From NCBI GenBank assembly GCA_037042915.1, contig CM073193.1, positions 5,952,001-6,016,000 on the forward strand: 64,000 bases of DNA. Direction: 5' to 3'. The position numbers and the translations under genes were made by a program. Below the pieces are notes generated by a model. The model was not told the origin of the DNA, made no database searches, and saw only the letters and a program-made list of their open reading frames with translations. The DNA comes from Auricularia sp. M13 (lineage: Eukaryota; Basidiomycota; Agaricomycetes; Auriculariales; Auriculariaceae). Shown here piece after piece: positions 31,586-42,992 of the stretch. Each line of letters begins with the position of its first letter. The stretch's first letter is position 1.

Positions 31586-34500
31586 TCAGGACGCATATCC
31601 ACTATTGCTACTATCCTGCTGCCGTCGCCGCTGATCAACCCCTATATGAGACATAAGGAGCTGCCATGGCATGTCCAAGTTGCTCGATGTGGGTACTTGC
31701 GGCATCTGCGCAACGCCGTCCATTTGTCCCCAATCTACCTGCGGCATGCTGAAGGATGCAGGCACACCGAGACCTGGGGCGTGCTGTAACTGCGATCTTG
31801 CAGGAAGAGCCGGCACGATTGGCTCGAGATCCCACGGGTATTTCGGTTGCTGAGGTTGGTTTGAAGGACCAGGAGGACCAGGGAACTGAAGGTTGCCAAA
31901 ATGCCATGAATACGCCTCGGCGAACACGTCTGAGCCAGGGGCCCCCGCTTGCAGCGAAGCGGTGTTTGCTCTACTGGATAGTGTCGTGTCCTGTGCGATT
32001 GGGAGGGCAGAAGGCGAATGTGACGTGCTCGTGCACGGCGGCGTGCAGCTGTTCATAGAGCTCGGCGAATGCGACTTGCTCGCGTTTTTTACGAGTCTGG
32101 AACAACAGCTCCCAAACCGCTTTTCCATCTCCACGAATTCGGTGTCCACGGGGCGCGGCGCGCCATCCGAAGCGGCCGTGAACGCCGTGTATGCTTCCTG
32201 CGCTTTCATCTTGAGAGCTCTCATCTCGGGCTGTACGTAAATGCCAGTAATGAGCAAGCGCGTTGACCGCGGGCAACAATGCGCACCATGATACGCGCAG
32301 CACTGCGCGACGTCGGCGTGAGCTGTTCCAACCATTCATACGCTTTGTTAAGCTCGATCCACGCAGGCGGCGAGAGCCCGCTGCTGGGCGACTTGATGAC
32401 GATGGAGACGAGCACGAAATACGAGCTTAGGACCGGGGTCCAGAAGGCGGAGAAGCGCAGCGCAAGCGGCGCCTGGGCGTGCAAGCCGCGCAAGCTGGTT
32501 GTGATGTATAGCGCACAGCGGAAGGCAGCCAGCACGGACTGCGCGTACTTGCTCTTCAGCGGGTCTTCCGGGCACTCCGTCAGCGCGCGCGCAAAAAAGC
32601 TGCGATGCAGGAACAGCAGCACTTCAGCACAGTCAGCCTGGCGTTGTCCTCGTCGATAAAACCGCAACGCGCACCTCTCTGCGTGAGCGTGAAGGCCAGG
32701 TACCGCTGCAGGACAAGCGACTCGGGGACGCCGGCCTGGCTAGCCTCGAAGTTGACGATGCGCAGCCCGTCGCTGATAGGGTGCTCGCGAATGAGTCGAT
32801 CAAGTCGCAACACGACGTCGTATGTAGGTGGCTTGACACCAAATGCCTGATCCAGGACCTTGAACATGACTTCGTGCGTAAATGTCTGACACCAGTGGCG
32901 GACTGTACATATTCCTGGTCACATCAGGCCGTTCGCAGATAATGGGGGTGGAAGGACAAACAGGATGACTGCAATTTCCCATCGGGGCCCAGAAATTTCT
33001 CGTTGTCCTCGGGATGCTTTGCATCTACGCGGGCCGGCGAAAGGCAGGGAGGTCGTCCATACGCGAAGCCTGACCAGTAATCTTGAACAGCAACTTCCCA
33101 CTGTCGCATTTTCAGCAGGCATATGCTTAAAGTTCTAGAGTAGCTTACGAATAAGTAACGTCGCTTTTGTTGCTCGCTCTCGGGCAGATTCCAGGGCGTG
33201 TCGTCGCGATGCAGGCCGAGCTGCGCCCCAAGATCAGACTCGTCAGGGTGATAAATTCTCTGGCATACGCTTTGAGCGAACCGCGTCATGAGGCCGACTA
33301 GGCCATAGCCAATCGTCGGGCTATCTTGATGCTCGTACAACTGCAAAAACTTCGACATCAAGGACTGAACAGTCTGTGAGCTAGGTTCTGCAAAAGTTGG
33401 CGTTGAAGACACGTACGACGGCTCGAATGCAATGTATTGAAGGGTTGTCAATGATGGACTCAATCGCAAGTGCAGCGCGACCGAGTTCGTAATAGCTTGC
33501 TGCCTCGGGATTTTGGCACGGCCGTTTCGGGTCCACGACACAGGCAATGGCCAGGATCACTGTGTTTCCGAGCTCATCAGTCATGTCCTGCAAGAACTGC
33601 CTGTCTACGTACTGAAGAACATTCCCAATTCATGCGTGGTGATACGTGAGGCACAGGGAGCCCCGCCCCTGTAAAGCGGCGTAAGAACCGTTTGATTGAG
33701 CTCATCTTGAGGAATAGGCATGTGGATCCAGGTCGCGTGCCGGTAGTAGATGTCGACGAGCTTGCTGGCCTCAGGAGCGGGAGGTAGGCGGCTAGCGATC
33801 TGAACTGTCATAAACCCGCGAGCCTCACGAATGCTGGACATCGGGAAGCCGCCAGAAAGAAGCAGGATGTCGAGCGGGAGCGAAGAGAAGGACTCCGTGG
33901 TTTCCGGTACATCGTCATCCTGCGCAATGGAATGGTTCAGATATTATGTGTGGTGCGATGAATCGCAAAACGGACAAACCGAGTCGATCAGATACTGAGA
34001 GAATGCGGTTAAAGACGTGTCCTCAGCTGTATGACGCAAAGACTCACGTCTGCAACAGCATGTTGGCCGAAGAAGTGCTCGCGTTTGCCGAGTGTGAGCG
34101 TCCCGAGGTTGTACGTCAGGGCATCGCTCGAGCTTTCTGCGGCATTCTCGGGGAATTTCTCCTGGGATGATGGCGGGGCCTTCGACCGGTGCGCATCTGA
34201 AAGAAGCGGGTGCGGCTTGTCTGATATCTGGGCTTGCAGGGCGGCAAGGGCCTCCTCGAGCTCTGCTATTCTTCTGGTCATCTTTGGACGGCGTCATTGG
34301 GGATCTAAATGTGTCGACCAACGCTTCACATACTGCCTCAACCTTGTACTGCAAATACTGGGTGCCTGACGTTGAAGTTCTAGGTGAATGCGCCACTGTC
34401 AGAAGGGAAACATGCTGTAGACTGTGCTGCACCTCTGTTCCGAGCCCAGCGTCCCTAAAAAGCAGGTACCAAGTTAGAATGGCCTCGCATATTGCACAAG

Positions 34501-34709
34501 CCAGCCACACCATCCGGACATATCGCAGCGCAGCCGCGCCTGAAACATGTCCCGCACGGCAAGCGTCTGTCGCACTTGAGCTTGAGCCTGCGGCACTCTG
34601 CGCACACCACCGGATCAGGCCCGCGTCGTTTTCTGGTTTCGTCTTGCATGTTCGAGGACAAGGAAGGATAGCGCAGCCGGTCGTCGCCGGAGGCTTGTTG
34701 AGGCATCAA
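31586..34709 (-). CDS. Zn2Cys6 transcription factor with fungal_trans domain
   Basis: Nuclear DNA-binding regulator. The N-terminal exon (34709 downward) has a full binuclear zinc cluster at about residues 36-64: C-x2-C-x6-C-x5-C-x2-C-x8-C within CAECRRLKLKCDRRLPC. A coiled-coil exon follows near 34281-34200 (TRRIAELEEALAALQAQI). The middle region on 32924-33547 and neighbouring exons is the fungal-specific transcription factor domain: LVDIYYRHATWIHMPIP, GLHRDDTPWNLPESEQQKRR, and the GRPPCLSPARVDAKHPED signature. The C-terminal exon (31586-32335) is Pro/Gln-rich and ends PWQLLMSHIGVDQRRR. Several junctions (34281-34455, 33605-33560, 32924-32867) are not fully resolved. Target genes cannot be read from the sequence. 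Confidence 0.75.
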
Positions 34710-35411
34710 AGGAGAATCCTCTACCGCGATCGGTGCAACGATTAGTGATTCTCGGACTGATCCCGTTCTGGTCTCAGCGACTCTGACCTCATTTTGCTTG
34801 AGTCAAAGTCTGCTCAGATCGTCTGCGGAAGTCAATAGTATCTCAGAAAATCTAGCGACGTTGTCACAATATTAACGGCCCCCAGTTGCGGCACCAAAGC
34901 ACTGGCCTTCTCACGCTGACCGACCGGGTCGAGGCGCGCCCCGGACGGGCCTGTCATAGGTATCAATATCACATTACCCGCCAGGGTCAGAAGCTGTTCA
35001 ATCTTGGAGGACTTGCGCTGCGGAATGATCTGGGAATGATGACCGGCTCGAATCGTAGTATAATTATAAGCGTCTATACTGTACTCGAGCTCAGACCAGG
35101 TTGCCTTCATTTAAAGTGCATGATACCATGCAACGTGGCGGCGAGGGTATCGACAAGCTGTCGTTGTTGATTCAGTGGATTACCCCGCTACAGACTACAG
35201 GGTATCGACAAGCGACTTCCATCGCTTTATGCGAACGAAGCGCGATGCGGCAGAAAATCCAGGCGGAAAACGCATAGAAATGCATAATCTCATGCCATTG
35301 TGTATGAAAAATTACTTTGGGAACAGATACAGATAAACCAAATAATGTCCTTCGTCGAGAACGTCGACTGCATCACTCGACACCACAGACACATGCCCAG
35401 AGTCATCCTTC
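34710..35411. other. Intergenic, no gene recognised
   Basis: Promoter side of the Zn2Cys6 gene and 3' flank of the LRR-type gene. The phrase GGGTATCGACAAGC occurs twice about 50 bp apart (near 35144 and 35200). No gene seen. Confidence 0.35.
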
Positions 35412-36452
35412 TCAATATTCGCCGCCATACCCATGATCATCGTCGACGTCGTCCGTCTCATATCCGTCATCAGCAGGGTTATAGTCGTACTCCGGGTCAA
35501 TCACTCGTTGTCGCCGGATGACGCATCGTCCAGGTTGGGCATACACTGTTTTCCACACCGTTTCCGGTGGATCGATCCATGGCTCCTCGCAGAATTGGAT
35601 GTTGGACATCGCACACACGTGGGCAACCTGGGCCGAATACGAGTCGCGCAGTGCGGGACGGATGGTCAAGCGGCGAATGGGCCGGCCAACCCCCCGGGCC
35701 GCCAGGTGGCTCACGAGCTTTAGGAGCCTCGGGATGTCCGCTCGCAGTAGCTCAGAAGAAGGGAACGCGAGGTCGAGATGAACGATGCCTGCGGGAAGTC
35801 GACGCGCCAGATCGTCGTCGTCGTCCTTCGCGAACGCCCTCAGGGGCAGTGCAAGATGTTTCAGGTGGTCGCATCGGCTGAGAGCAGAAAAAGGTGCGCT
35901 CTCCGCATTGCGAACGCGCTCGGGGCTGCAATATCTCGCACCGCTTCGGTACTCGGCGGCGGTGAAGCTGCGTAGCGTTGGGCGGCCGATGAGCTTGTCG
36001 AATAAAGCGTAATTGAGGGGCAGGATCTGCTCGAAATACACCTTCTCAGGCGCAGCAAGCATCGACAGGATCTGAGACAGCACGTCCGGCACGATGTCTA
36101 CTCCGCGAAGCTCGATGTGCGTGACTCTGGAGCGGCCTGCCAGACGCTCCATTTTCACGGACTCGGAGGACCACCGATCGTCTACGTAGCAGTTCTGCCA
36201 GATTCTGGGGTCGCCGTCGTCCCGGCTAAACGACAGCGTGCGCAAGCTGGGAAGAAGGAGCGCGGAGACGAGCTTGATGTGCGCGAAGCCCACGCCATCG
36301 TTCATTTCGCTGATCTTCACCACCTCGCCCTCGTCCCACCGGTCATCCCGATAATGAACGGCGAGTGTTTCATATGGAAAGCCGGACTGACCAGCTTCGG
36401 ATCTGATGCCTAGCTGGCCGCGGAGCAATCCGTCGAGCGTGTTCCGACACAC
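35412..36452 (-). CDS. LRR-type protein, probably an F-box-family gene lacking its N-terminus
   Basis: Open frame of 346 residues without a recognisable F-box. The body alternates short Leu-rich segments (LLPSLRTLSF, VTHIELRGVDIVPDVLSQIL, LRSFTAAEYRSG, HLKHLALPLRAF, GIVHLDLAFPSS) as in the C-terminal part of Agaricomycete F-box/LRR proteins, and the end is strongly acidic (DDGYETDDVDDDHG). The first Met (MCRNTLDGLL) is probably not the original start: no F-box precedes it in any frame of the upstream few hundred bases. A segment of its first 30 codons recurs in inverted orientation at 40925-41036, overlapping the end of another F-box gene. It may be a fragment left by rearrangement, or a gene with an undetected upstream exon. 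Confidence 0.5.
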   Translation of the reverse strand: MCRNTLDGLLRGQLGIRSEAGQSGFPYETLAVHYRDDRWDEGEVVKISEMNDGVGFAHIKLVSALLLPSLRTLSFSRDDGDPRIWQNCYVDDRWSSESVKMERLAGRSRVTHIELRGVDIVPDVLSQILSMLAAPEKVYFEQILPLNYALFDKLIGRPTLRSFTAAEYRSGARYCSPERVRNAESAPFSALSRCDHLKHLALPLRAFAKDDDDDLARRLPAGIVHLDLAFPSSELLRADIPRLLKLVSHLAARGVGRPIRRLTIRPALRDSYSAQVAHVCAMSNIQFCEEPWIDPPETVWKTVYAQPGRCVIRRQRVIDPEYDYNPADDGYETDDVDDDHGYGGEY

Positions 36453-38450
36453 GAATCAACGGTGCGATGATCCAACGATGATCTGAACGGGGGTAACACG
36501 TTATCACCGCAGGTACGTCCGGTTGCTTGCCTCAGAGCGACGGCGTTGTCGTCGGCGACGACGGGGCATACCCTGAAAGAGGCTGCAGCTCTTACAATGG
36601 GGCGTCATGAGCTTTAAGCGTTGATATTGGAATTATGGAGCCTTGGAAGGGTAAGAAAACCCCAGGCTCTACAGCCTCTACTTGTACCGTAGTGACGATT
36701 CCAGAATGGCATAACTTGAAATCCTAGGTGGAATTTAAACAGTGGAGGTCTTCGGCATCTTCCTCAACTCTGCTTTCAACCTGCACGACCTATAATCCGC
36801 GGCGGACACTCCGCCGCTTCTCTCCCTTCGCCGTTTCGGAACATGCTGTCTTCCGTCCGTCAATGTTGCGCCTCTGCAATCTGGGTAGCTGACGTTCGTA
36901 TGGGCACCCGGCATTCCGGCTTTTTGACTGGGTCTGTTTGCTGTCCAGTGTCTGCCGTTGCTCATTGCTCTGACACGCCGATAGAGACCCGGGGTTCTTT
37001 CCTGCATAATCGCAAGTGGGAATGTACACTTGCTCTGTGAAATTCTATGAGAATTACAGCTCACACTTAATATTGCGCGGCCAATCTTTCTGAACCACCG
37101 ACACTGTATTCATTTCAGCCTGGTGACGCTGCCTCCGTTTGAGTTTGAAGAACCTCAGTTTGTGCACTACACCATTTTGGCCTCCTATTTGATTTGCATA
37201 AAGTTGCACCGCGCGACGTGTCTCAAGATCACGGCTGGCTTCGTTGCTCTGTTCAACTCTCTCGTCAGACTCGGTCTTCCGACGACAGCAGAGCGAGGTG
37301 CAAGAGACCCAGCTCTACATGAAGCTCATTCACCGCTGGAACCAACTTGTGATCGGTGCTTCCCCACGAGAGCGTGGACCGTTCGCTCGACCAATGCACA
37401 TCCCGCCAGTCTCGTCACAAACACTAGCGATGAACGCGCCCGTACCTCCCGCGCTTTTCATGAAATCGCAGTCTCAGCGTCCTCCCGATTCATCTCTTCT
37501 CCTGTACTGCGAGGGCCGCGGGCCTCCACGCCCGCAAACGTTAGTCCTGGTCCCCCCAGCCCATTCCTCCATTGGACGACAAACTTCTTACAATGCAGAA
37601 TCCATCTGTTCAGCTTATTGCCTCTACGGGTGCTCGGGGCTGTGTTTTCGACTTGCACCGGCGAGGAGCGTCCGATATGAGCTGCTCGCGGTGGGACAAG
37701 GTCAACAATTCTGCTTGCGTCTTTTCGCCGTTCTGATTCTGTGCATACAGCTGAATTCTCCTCCATGCCGTCACTCCTGCTTTCATGTATGTACTGTCGC
37801 CTCCGACTTTGAGATCCTTATCCCGCTGTCGTCGTTCTACCGCTCTTCTATCTCAAGTTATTATCGACGCTCAGATCTTCTCAGCAACTCATAAACCTCG
37901 GCAAAGTGGCCAAGCTCCGTAAAGACATCTTGTAGAGAGTCGAGACTGGTAATCACCGACTCCTTATTAGGTTAGACGAAGTCTTACCTGATAAGGTAAT
38001 TCGGTTTTCCTGAGGGTGTCCTCCGTTGAAACAGTGAAAAATCTCGGTCCGAACGCCGGTCCAATGGGATTTCGAGCTTTGCGTCCGGACCGCCTGCCTA
38101 TTTGGTAACTCATCTCGAATCTTGCTCTCATCTTCGCGCCCGAGACTCTCACTACGCTAATTTTTGCTGGCAGCTCGAATAAAAACTTGACCTTGCGTCT
38201 CATTTATGTTCCTTGCTCCGCTATCCCTGTCTTTTTGCGGAATGGCTGCGGTCTGCTGACTGCCGTCCGGCGCACAATTGCAATTTATTGGCGTTCAAGA
38301 CTTACTTATATCAACCATAAACATATACTTCGCAAGCTTGAATGAAGTTCTGACTCAACGTTGCGGGCTATACATCATACGAGGTCAAACCTTGTGATTG
38401 CGGGCGCTTGTCAACTCCGCCTCTTGGCTGCTGCCTCTTCTTAGCACACA
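36453..38450. other. Gene-poor stretch
   Basis: The longest frames (37123-37680 and 37244-37894, plus) overlap each other in different frames, lack domains and show no codon regularity, so I do not call them. Pyrimidine-rich tracts occur near 37780-37880. Nothing else recognised. Confidence 0.35.
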
Positions 38451-38932
38451 ATGCTACGTCCTCTGTTGCGCCCAGGTGTTTGGTCGGCTATAGGAGCTAT
38501 AGAAGCCAAATGTAGGTGTTCAAGCGCCATTTTTCACTCGCTGTGACTGACCAGAGCGCTTCGAAAGTCTAGTGCACTGAAGTTGGATTTAAAACGACCT
38601 TGGGACCGTGAGTATTGACGAGCGTCACAACCTTGAATGACCAATATCCCAATTCTTCAGGTCGCGATGTTTTCCAAGGTCAACTGGGATACCCACAGGT
38701 GCTGCGGGTTCATGTGCAGGTTCGCGTGACTAGCAGCTGGCGCAGCAGTTCACCGCGCTGAACCAGCTCATCCGACACACATTCCTGGCTGCAGGCCAAA
38801 GCTGCCCCGATTTCAAGCTCTGTGCGTGAGATTGCCAGTCTGAAGCTGCATTACTAACATGAATCCAAACCTCACAGGCGCATGATGACCCGGCTACGAG
38901 ACGCGTGTGACGGCATGCAAAGACAAGGGTAA
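38451..38932 (+). CDS. Small spliced gene of unknown function (97 residues)
   Basis: Not recognised. Five short exons (38451-38511, 38557-38607, 38661-38698, 38737-38825, 38878-38932) join with matching phase at every junction from an ATG (MLRPLLRPGVWSAIGA) to a TAA. Donors are GTAGGT, GTGAGT, GTGCTG and GTGAGA; the last intron has a perfect TACTAAC branch site at 38851-38857. The product is basic and partly helical (LAQQFTALNQLIRHTFLA, then FKLCARMMTRLRDACDG). The first acceptor is the weakest point (AGAG after ACTGACC). The Arg/Leu-rich start could be a mitochondrial presequence, but that is a guess. The chance of four in-phase junctions arising by accident is not negligible, so confidence is moderate. 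Confidence 0.35.
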
Positions 38933-40924
38933 CGTCTATGGCTCTATCCTGGATCTACCAAGACCCAGCATTATCACCAGCATTGCCTTTGACTCATAAC
39001 TACTCATAACTATCTGCGGCGTGCGTTCCCCGCTCCCCGGTCGACTCGGCGGACCTCAGCCACTGCGCTGAGTATTGTCCTCTTCATCTTCGCCATGGAC
39101 AAAGGTGACCGGCCACTCGCAATTGGAGAATGAGGACGGACCGGGACGGCAGATGCGCGGCAGCAGCGACTCAACGCTCCGCGACGAGTGGAACGGCACA
39201 GGAGCCGAACGACGCTGCGCCTAGGATGCCCATGCGCGGCTGAAACTCCCAGGATTGTGCGCACCTCTGGATGCGTTGTCGGTGGTCGATGTGTGTCGCA
39301 GACTGAGCGGCGGTGGTCGATAGCGACGTCCCGCAGCGCGCGGCACGGCACAAACAGGCCACAACGCGACGCATGCCTGCACCCTTCTTCAACGGCTGGG
39401 CCAGCTTTCTGAGATCGTCCAATTGCCTGTGCTTCACGACAGTGTCTACCACCCTCCTTATCCTCTATTCCGCCGTAGTGAGCGCGGCAGGGCTCGATGC
39501 TCGTATCTCCTGCGCAAGCCGATTCCGACTGTATCGAGGACGGATATCACATTGGGACTCTTGCAACTGGTTTATTTGGGTAAGCATTCAATACAACATT
39601 GGATCCTTTCTACGAATTGAGTTCATGATCCAGCAGTGGAAAGAGTAGGCGACAGGGAAGCAGCAACAGCAGTGACCTCTTTTGCCGGATCCTCGCCGCT
39701 AACCTCTTTGCCGAGCAGCCATCCGGCAATGTATGGCAGGATGAGTGCGACGCCCGTGAGCTTTACGCCCATGCCGTGCTTGACATGGCGCTGCACCGCA
39801 GCGACCGCGCTGATGCCGCCGAGGACAAAGCACGCGCACAGGTCGGCGCTGAGCATTGTGGCATTCGCAGGCTGTGCGAGCTCATGTAGCGTGCCGCACA
39901 CGTCGTCTGCTGCTGCGGGTCGGGTGGTTGGGCCTGGGCGCAACGATGGCCGCTGCGTCGACGTCTATCGGGTCGCCCATTATGAAGCCGCCGCTGTGGT
40001 GACAACGCCACGAGCGGCACGTCCTTGGGTATGCTGTTCGGCTTGTAGACGTGCGGGCGACGGGCGGATCTCCAGCGCCCTCTCCGGTGCGGTCATCGGC
40101 AGCGCCTGGCGAGGAAGTTGGCGGCCTCCTCGATGCCCCAGAATTGATCAGCTAGCGAGCCTGGGTTCATTCAGATGCACACATTGCCTCAGCGAGCTCA
40201 GGGCTGCGTGCTGCGTTACCTTGACTGATTGCCCGACGGATGCAGTTCACTCGGTCTTTCTGAACCCCAGCTTCAGAATGGCTTCCCAGCCGCGTCGCGC
40301 TCGCGGGCGAGGCGTCATGACATCGTCAGTTGAACGTCGAATACTCAGTAATCAATGGCCACAGACTACGGAATTTACTGTATGTGGGTCGCAATGTTGC
40401 TGTACGACGTCCATGATCTTGCCGACAGTGAACCCCTTTTGTGAGCCAGTATGAACCTCATTCTCTGCCGGCGCATCACTCGGATGCTACTTGTACACAG
40501 ATGCTCAGTCATTAGATGTTTTGTCGCGGAATCGCACTGTAACTCGGCGCGCATGGCACGCATCGTGCGCAGCTGCTGCACAACTTGGTCAATGAGTAGG
40601 ATAGCGAGGCAAATGTACGGTATATCAGGTGTTCCAACGCAACAATGATCAGTTTTCTCTTTCAGTACAGTAGATAGGATTCCGTCTTCCAAGGAGTCGG
40701 TGACTGCCGCGAATCTAGCGGCGCTACGATATTGTTGCGCTTGTGGTGTTCACCGCATCATTAAAGAGAGTGCGGATTTGCGCCTTCCCCCCGGCCATTT
40801 GTCTGGCACTCCTCTTGAAATACCGTGTCTTACAGCCTAATTGAGTCCAGTTGCAGTACACCAGCCTTTGCTAAGCAGCGCCCCATCGTCTGCCCCCGAA
40901 CATACTGACGGTCATAGCACATTA
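38933..40924. other. Gene-poor stretch with a possible membrane-protein fragment
   Basis: On the minus strand, 39623-39943 encodes two hydrophobic segments (CACFVLGGISAVAAV and GVALILPYIAGWLLG) ending at a stop, which could be the last exon of an unrecognised membrane protein; I could not connect it to upstream exons. A long plus frame across the same bases (39636-40454) is Cys/Ala/Arg-rich and looks like its antisense. The rest shows no gene. Confidence 0.3.
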
Positions 40925-41036
40925 CCTCCGCGATGATTTTGCGCCCGTTGATTCGTCTCTCGGAACACACTCGATGGATTGCTCCATGTTGCAATCAGCA
41001 TCAAATCCGAAGCTGGTCAGTCCGGCTTTCCATAGT
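40925..41036 (+). repeat. Inverted fragment of the 35412-36452 gene family
   Basis: On the plus strand this piece reads NTLDGLLHVAISIKSEAGQ, matching NTLDGLLRGQLGIRSEAGQ of the gene at 35412-36452 (minus), and then stops. DNA identity is high from TATGGAAAGCCGGACTGACC outward past the end of the F-box frame on the other strand. It overlaps the last 12 codons of that F-box gene (41001-41636) antisense. Confidence 0.65.
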
Positions 41037-41636
41037 TTCAAGCGACAGCAAGCCTTGTGGCAGCGGCTTCGGTTTCGCCCCGTCCTTCGCGCAGGGGTCG
41101 GGGAATGCGGCCCAGAACCAGTATTCGACGAGAGACGGGACAACGTGCAAGGATTTGAGGTTCGGCAGCATATCCAGCAGCATGACGACGTGCGCTGACG
41201 GCACGAGCTGCCGGATGGCGAAGCTGATGGAATCTGACAGGTTGCGGGCATCGGCAGCCTGGTCGATGACCGTTGTGTTCTCCAGGACGTAGGCGGTCAG
41301 GCTCTCCGGATGCTTGTCCCCGTAGACTCTCCACTCGCAATGGAACCACCGGAAGTTGGTGCCAAGCTCCCCTGCGTCCTTCTCTTCTTTTAGGTCGCCT
41401 GACCAGTCGACGTATAATGAGACAACAGAGGTACAGCGTCCAGGGCTGGCTAGGAGCGCGAGAATAAATCTCCGTATCTGGTTAATGTCTGTGAGCGACA
41501 CCGTGGTGTACAAGACGGGCTCTGCGATGGCGCGAAAACAATGACAGGCGCTACAGATGCGCGCAAGGTCGCCAGAGCCGAGGTTCGCGCGGAATATTTC
41601 GAGAAGAAGCTCGGACGGTAGATGCTTGACGTTCAT
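41001..41636 (-). CDS. Truncated F-box protein (211 residues)
   Basis: F-box at the very start from the ATG at 41636: LPSELLLEIFRANLG, then ARICSACHCFRAIAEPVLY, a classic Agaricomycete F-box. About 170 residues of LRR-like sequence follow (LIALLASP-like segment, HVVMLLDMLPNLKSLHVVP), then the frame ends abruptly at METMESRTDQLRI-type codons that are antisense to part of another family member. Relatives in this window are 450-650 residues, so this one has probably lost its C-terminal half by rearrangement. The in-frame ATG at 41816 would add 60 residues rich in Arg/Ser, with no sign of being coding. Confidence 0.65.
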   Translation of the reverse strand: MNVKHLPSELLLEIFRANLGSGDLARICSACHCFRAIAEPVLYTTVSLTDINQIRRFILALLASPGRCTSVVSLYVDWSGDLKEEKDAGELGTNFRWFHCEWRVYGDKHPESLTAYVLENTTVIDQAADARNLSDSISFAIRQLVPSAHVVMLLDMLPNLKSLHVVPSLVEYWFWAAFPDPCAKDGAKPKPLPQGLLSLETMESRTDQLRI

Positions 41637-42992
41637 GGAGATGGCGGGGGTGCCACCGAGATGAAAGGAAGGACGAGAGCGTGGTACGCGAAATGAAACT
41701 CCGCGCTCGTGCGCTGACCACAACCTCCTCGGTATCTGGGCGCTGATTGACGCCCCCGCTGCAGTCCTCCGCCGCGCATGGTAACGGGCAAGCTTTCCTT
41801 TACTGTAGCAAAACACGACAACGAAAGAACACGCCCATACCGACCGAGCGCGATCACAGGCTACGACTTTGTGGCACCCGGGTCCGCCGCGCCATGCTCC
41901 AGTCCGTCTGCCAGGTCAAAGATGTAGAGCGTCACATTCTTCAGCCACACCGTGAGTTTGGTTTTACGCGATCATTGATTTGGAGGCCCTGATTCGTTCG
42001 TTCATTCAGCCATTTAATTCTGGGGTGAGGAATACATGCAGAGCGCGCGATGTGCTCATTCGTTGTGCCCTGGCGCGCGCGTACGCATTGTCTCGTCCTA
42101 AAGCCATATCTACGACCGTCAAATACTGCATGCCCTTCATCGCCCGCACATGAGTAGAGTACAGTATAACGCTGCCTCGTTTCATCGCGATCGTCGCCCT
42201 GCTTCGCTGTGCTTTCACTCAGGCTCCCGCTCATGCTCACCCCACTCTCCTCATTTCCATATACATGAGCGCTGCGCGTGCATGGCTGAGACCGTCGCGC
42301 ATTTCTACGGGTGGCCAGAGGTGAGCTCGCTGCGAGTTTTGGGGCGCGAGGATATGTCTGACAAGTTGCGGACTTCCAGCTTGAGTGAGTCTGCAACTAG
42401 CGGTTGAGGAAGCCCGACATGGCAACAGCGCCTGGCAGTGCTGCGAACAGCGTAGGCGGTGAACAGTGCGCACTGCGCATTCCTCCCGTGAGCCTTCGAA
42501 CTCGTGCCGTGCTCGCGCCGCGGTAAAGACGCCCTGACGTCAAGCTAAGCAATGGACGCGTCATTCAGCAGCATCGAGGTGTTGGCATATTTTATGCATC
42601 AGCGGTGGGATGCAAAACAACTGCAAAAGAGACGTCGAAAGTGGTCGCTTTGAAAGTTATTTGTCACCTGCAAGCAGGCAAAGAATATCAAGTGCCAGAC
42701 GGAATAAAGCATATGCATTTACAACCTCAGAGATGTATTCCAGTGCAGATGAGACGGTGCTTGGACGATTTAACCCATCAGCAATGCATACCAAGAGTAC
42801 CCTACGCTTTACCGTTACCTGGAAAATGTGCTCGACTGTGCTTGTCTGAAGTTCCAGCCTGACGGCTTCGCAAATAGCCGACGGGGTCACGTGAACGTGT
42901 TCTCACGGGCCCGGCGCGAGTTGGGGCACGGCGATAGCCAGACGCACCTTTCCCCGAACCCGATACCGTCGCGTGGGCAGACACGCGCGCAC
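41637..42992. other. Intergenic, no gene recognised
   Basis: It lies between the divergent starts of the F-box gene and the Ser/Pro-rich gene, so it should hold both promoters. Near 41908 it shares about 30 bp with 23449. Frames such as 41941-42396 (minus) show no domain. Confidence 0.35.

Noticed and set aside
37123-37894. Two overlapping plus frames (185 and 216 codons)
   Set aside because: Different frames of the same DNA, no domains, no consistent codon use, no splice support.
39636-40454. 272-codon plus frame
   Set aside because: Cys/Arg/Ala-rich without domain; better explained as antisense of a possible membrane-protein exon.
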